In this document: in pieces, positions 62,804 through 64,000 of the stretch | Layout of the letters: each line of letters opens with the position of its first letter | How positions within the stretch are numbered: the first letter of the stretch is position 1 | DNA from: Streptomyces capillispiralis | GTDB lineage: Bacteria > Actinomycetota > Actinomycetes > Streptomycetales > Streptomycetaceae | NCBI RefSeq assembly: GCF_007829875.1 | Contig: NZ_VIWV01000001.1 | Coordinates: 5,178,501 to 5,242,500, forward strand | Direction of reading: 5' to 3' | DNA length: 64,000 nucleotides | The notes under the pieces: generated by a model | Told to the model about the DNA's origin: nothing | The model's input: the letters and a program-made list of their open reading frames with translations, nothing else | Database searches by the model: none | Program-made: the position numbers and the translations under genes

Positions 62804-63058
62804 ATGGCACACAAGAAGGGCGCATCGTCCACCCGGAACGGTCGTGACTCCAACGCTCAGCGCCTCGGCGTGAAGCGCTTCGGCGGTCAGGTCGTCAACG
62901 CGGGCGAGATCCTGGTCCGCCAGCGCGGCACCCACTTCCACCCGGGCGCCGGTGTCGGCCGCGGCGGCGACGACACGCTGTTCGCGCTGCAGGCCGGTTC
63001 GGTGCAGTTCGGCACCAACCGTGGCCGCAAGGTCGTGAACATCGTTCCGGTCGCCTGA
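62804..63058 (+). CDS. rpmA: 50S ribosomal protein L27
   Basis: An 84-residue ribosomal protein whose amino end reaches the peptidyl-transfer centre. It opens MAHKKGASSTRNGRDSNAQR and continues LGVKRFGGQVVNAGEILVRQ, so it belongs to the type that needs no amino-terminal processing. GAGGAGAG precedes the ATG, 14 bases after rplU. Confidence 0.98.
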   Translation: MAHKKGASSTRNGRDSNAQRLGVKRFGGQVVNAGEILVRQRGTHFHPGAGVGRGGDDTLFALQAGSVQFGTNRGRKVVNIVPVA

Positions 63059-63073
63059 TCGGAAGCTTTCGCG

Positions 63074-63113
63074 AGGCGGACCTCACTTCCCCGGTGGGAA
63101 GGCGGGTCCGCCT
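63074..63113 (+). terminator. Two-part hairpin between rpmA and obg
   Basis: Outer arms AGGCGGACC (63074-63082) and GGTCCGCCT (63105-63113) enclose inner arms CTTCCC/GGGAAG around CGGT, followed by TTTCGC. It may be a terminator or attenuator before obg. Confidence 0.75.
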
Positions 63114-63170
63114 TTCGCGTGTTACACCAACAACTGATCCGTACGTTTTCGCAGTGCTGGAGGCACCCCC

Positions 63171-64000
63171 ATGACCACCTTCGTGGACCGCGTCGAGCTG
63201 CACGTCGCCGCGGGTAACGGAGGCCACGGCTGTGCCTCCGTCCACCGTGAGAAGTTCAAGCCGCTCGGCGGACCCGACGGCGGGAACGGCGGACGCGGCG
63301 GTGACGTGATCCTCACCGTCGACCAGTCCGTCACCACCCTGCTCGACTACCACCACTCCCCGCACCGCAAGGCCACCAACGGCAAGCCCGGCGAGGGCGG
63401 CAACCGCAGCGGCAAGGACGGCCAGGACCTCGTCCTGCCCGTGCCGGACGGCACCGTCGTGCTGGACAAGGCGGGCAACGTGCTCGCCGACCTGGTGGGC
63501 CACGGCACCTCGTACGTCGCCGCCCAGGGCGGACGCGGCGGGCTCGGCAACGCCGCGCTCGCCTCCGCGCGGCGCAAGGCGCCCGGGTTCGCGCTGCTCG
63601 GTGAGCCGGGCGACCTCCAGGACGTCGTCCTGGAGCTGAAGACCGTCGCCGACGTGGCGCTGGTGGGGTACCCCAGCGCCGGCAAGTCCTCGCTGATCTC
63701 CGTGCTCAGCGCCGCCAAGCCGAAGATCGCCGACTACCCCTTCACCACCCTCGTCCCGAACCTGGGCGTGGTCACCGCCGGTTCGACCGTCTACACCATC
63801 GCCGACGTGCCCGGTCTCATCCCCGGCGCCAGCCAGGGCAAGGGGCTCGGCCTGGAGTTCCTGCGGCACGTGGAGCGGTGCAGCGTGCTCGTGCACGTGC
63901 TGGACACCGCCACGCTGGAGTCCGACCGGGACCCCGTCTCCGACCTCGACATCATCGAGGAGGAGCTGCGGCAGTACGGCGGTCTCGGCGACCGCCCCCG
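63171..64000 (+). CDS. obg: GTPase ObgE/CgtA, truncated by the window edge
   Basis: The first 276 codons are seen. The glycine-rich Obg domain (1-158) is clear, with GGPDGGNGGRGGDVILTVD and QGGRGGLGNAALAS. The GTPase domain starts with G1 GYPSAGKSS, switch region YPFTTLVPNLGVV and G3 DVPGLIPGASQGKGLG. Obg links GTP level to ribosome assembly and, in Streptomyces, to aerial growth. ATG 63171 has GGAGGC upstream. Downstream part and any C-terminal extension are outside the window. Confidence 0.98.
   Translation, partial: MTTFVDRVELHVAAGNGGHGCASVHREKFKPLGGPDGGNGGRGGDVILTVDQSVTTLLDYHHSPHRKATNGKPGEGGNRSGKDGQDLVLPVPDGTVVLDKAGNVLADLVGHGTSYVAAQGGRGGLGNAALASARRKAPGFALLGEPGDLQDVVLELKTVADVALVGYPSAGKSSLISVLSAAKPKIADYPFTTLVPNLGVVTAGSTVYTIADVPGLIPGASQGKGLGLEFLRHVERCSVLVHVLDTATLESDRDPVSDLDIIEEELRQYGGLGDRP

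Overview
The window is high-GC actinobacterial chromosome and almost certainly Streptomyces. The evidence is GC-rich third codon positions, many GTG starts, mycothiol-linked chemistry, twin ClpP genes beside clpX, a DUF2637 protein, and an mreBCD-PBP2-RodA cluster followed by an RNase E/G gene and rplU-rpmA-obg. From about 25.6 kb to the right end this is a conserved core block. The left 25 kb is ordinary chromosomal housekeeping and stress genes. No phage, insertion sequence, CRISPR array or replication origin was seen.

Layout, left part (1-25.6 kb): start of aspartate-semialdehyde dehydrogenase (minus); an ECF sigma factor with a membrane partner built on tandem repeats; a large secreted subtilisin-like protease (minus); a CGNR regulator (minus); VOC and PNPOx-like proteins; a Tat-exported metallophosphoesterase; an endonuclease-fold hypothetical and aminopeptidase N (minus); a DsbA-like mycothiol-dependent reductase; two paralogous amino-acid permeases (minus) flanking the biotin transporter BioY; rpiB; an Fpg/Nei glycosylase; an Eis-like acetyltransferase; a membrane SpoIIE phosphatase; a small alarmone-hydrolase-like HD protein; and a membrane acyltransferase.

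Middle part (25.6-51.9 kb): divergent tRNA-Gly and tRNA-Pro, then the protein quality-control set tig-clpP1-clpP2-clpX with a ClgR-type box before clpP1. Next come valS, an acyltransferase, folC, DUF4233, ndk, the sporulation wall cluster mreB-mreC-mreD-mrdA-rodA, a CYTH-CHAD protein, and a TIGR03960 radical SAM protein. The companion TIGR03936 protein is separated from it by a DUF2637 protein and an unusual membrane repeat protein.

Right part (51.9-64 kb): a very long RNase E/G with disordered arms, then a strong terminator and a low-GC control region. A five-gene dTDP-rhamnose and glycosyltransferase operon (rfbA-rfbB-rfbD-GT2-rfbC) follows, placed between rne and rplU-rpmA-obg, and it reads as an accessory cell-envelope cassette. 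obg runs off the right edge.

The most interesting points are: the sugar cassette wedged into an RNA-processing and ribosome locus; a three-copy TTGGCACGGT element between clpP2 and clpX; the VLxPxGR membrane repeat protein; several apparently leaderless genes with a -10 box exactly six or seven bases before the start codon; and clusters of in-frame tandem repeats near the sigma gene and at the PNPOx start.
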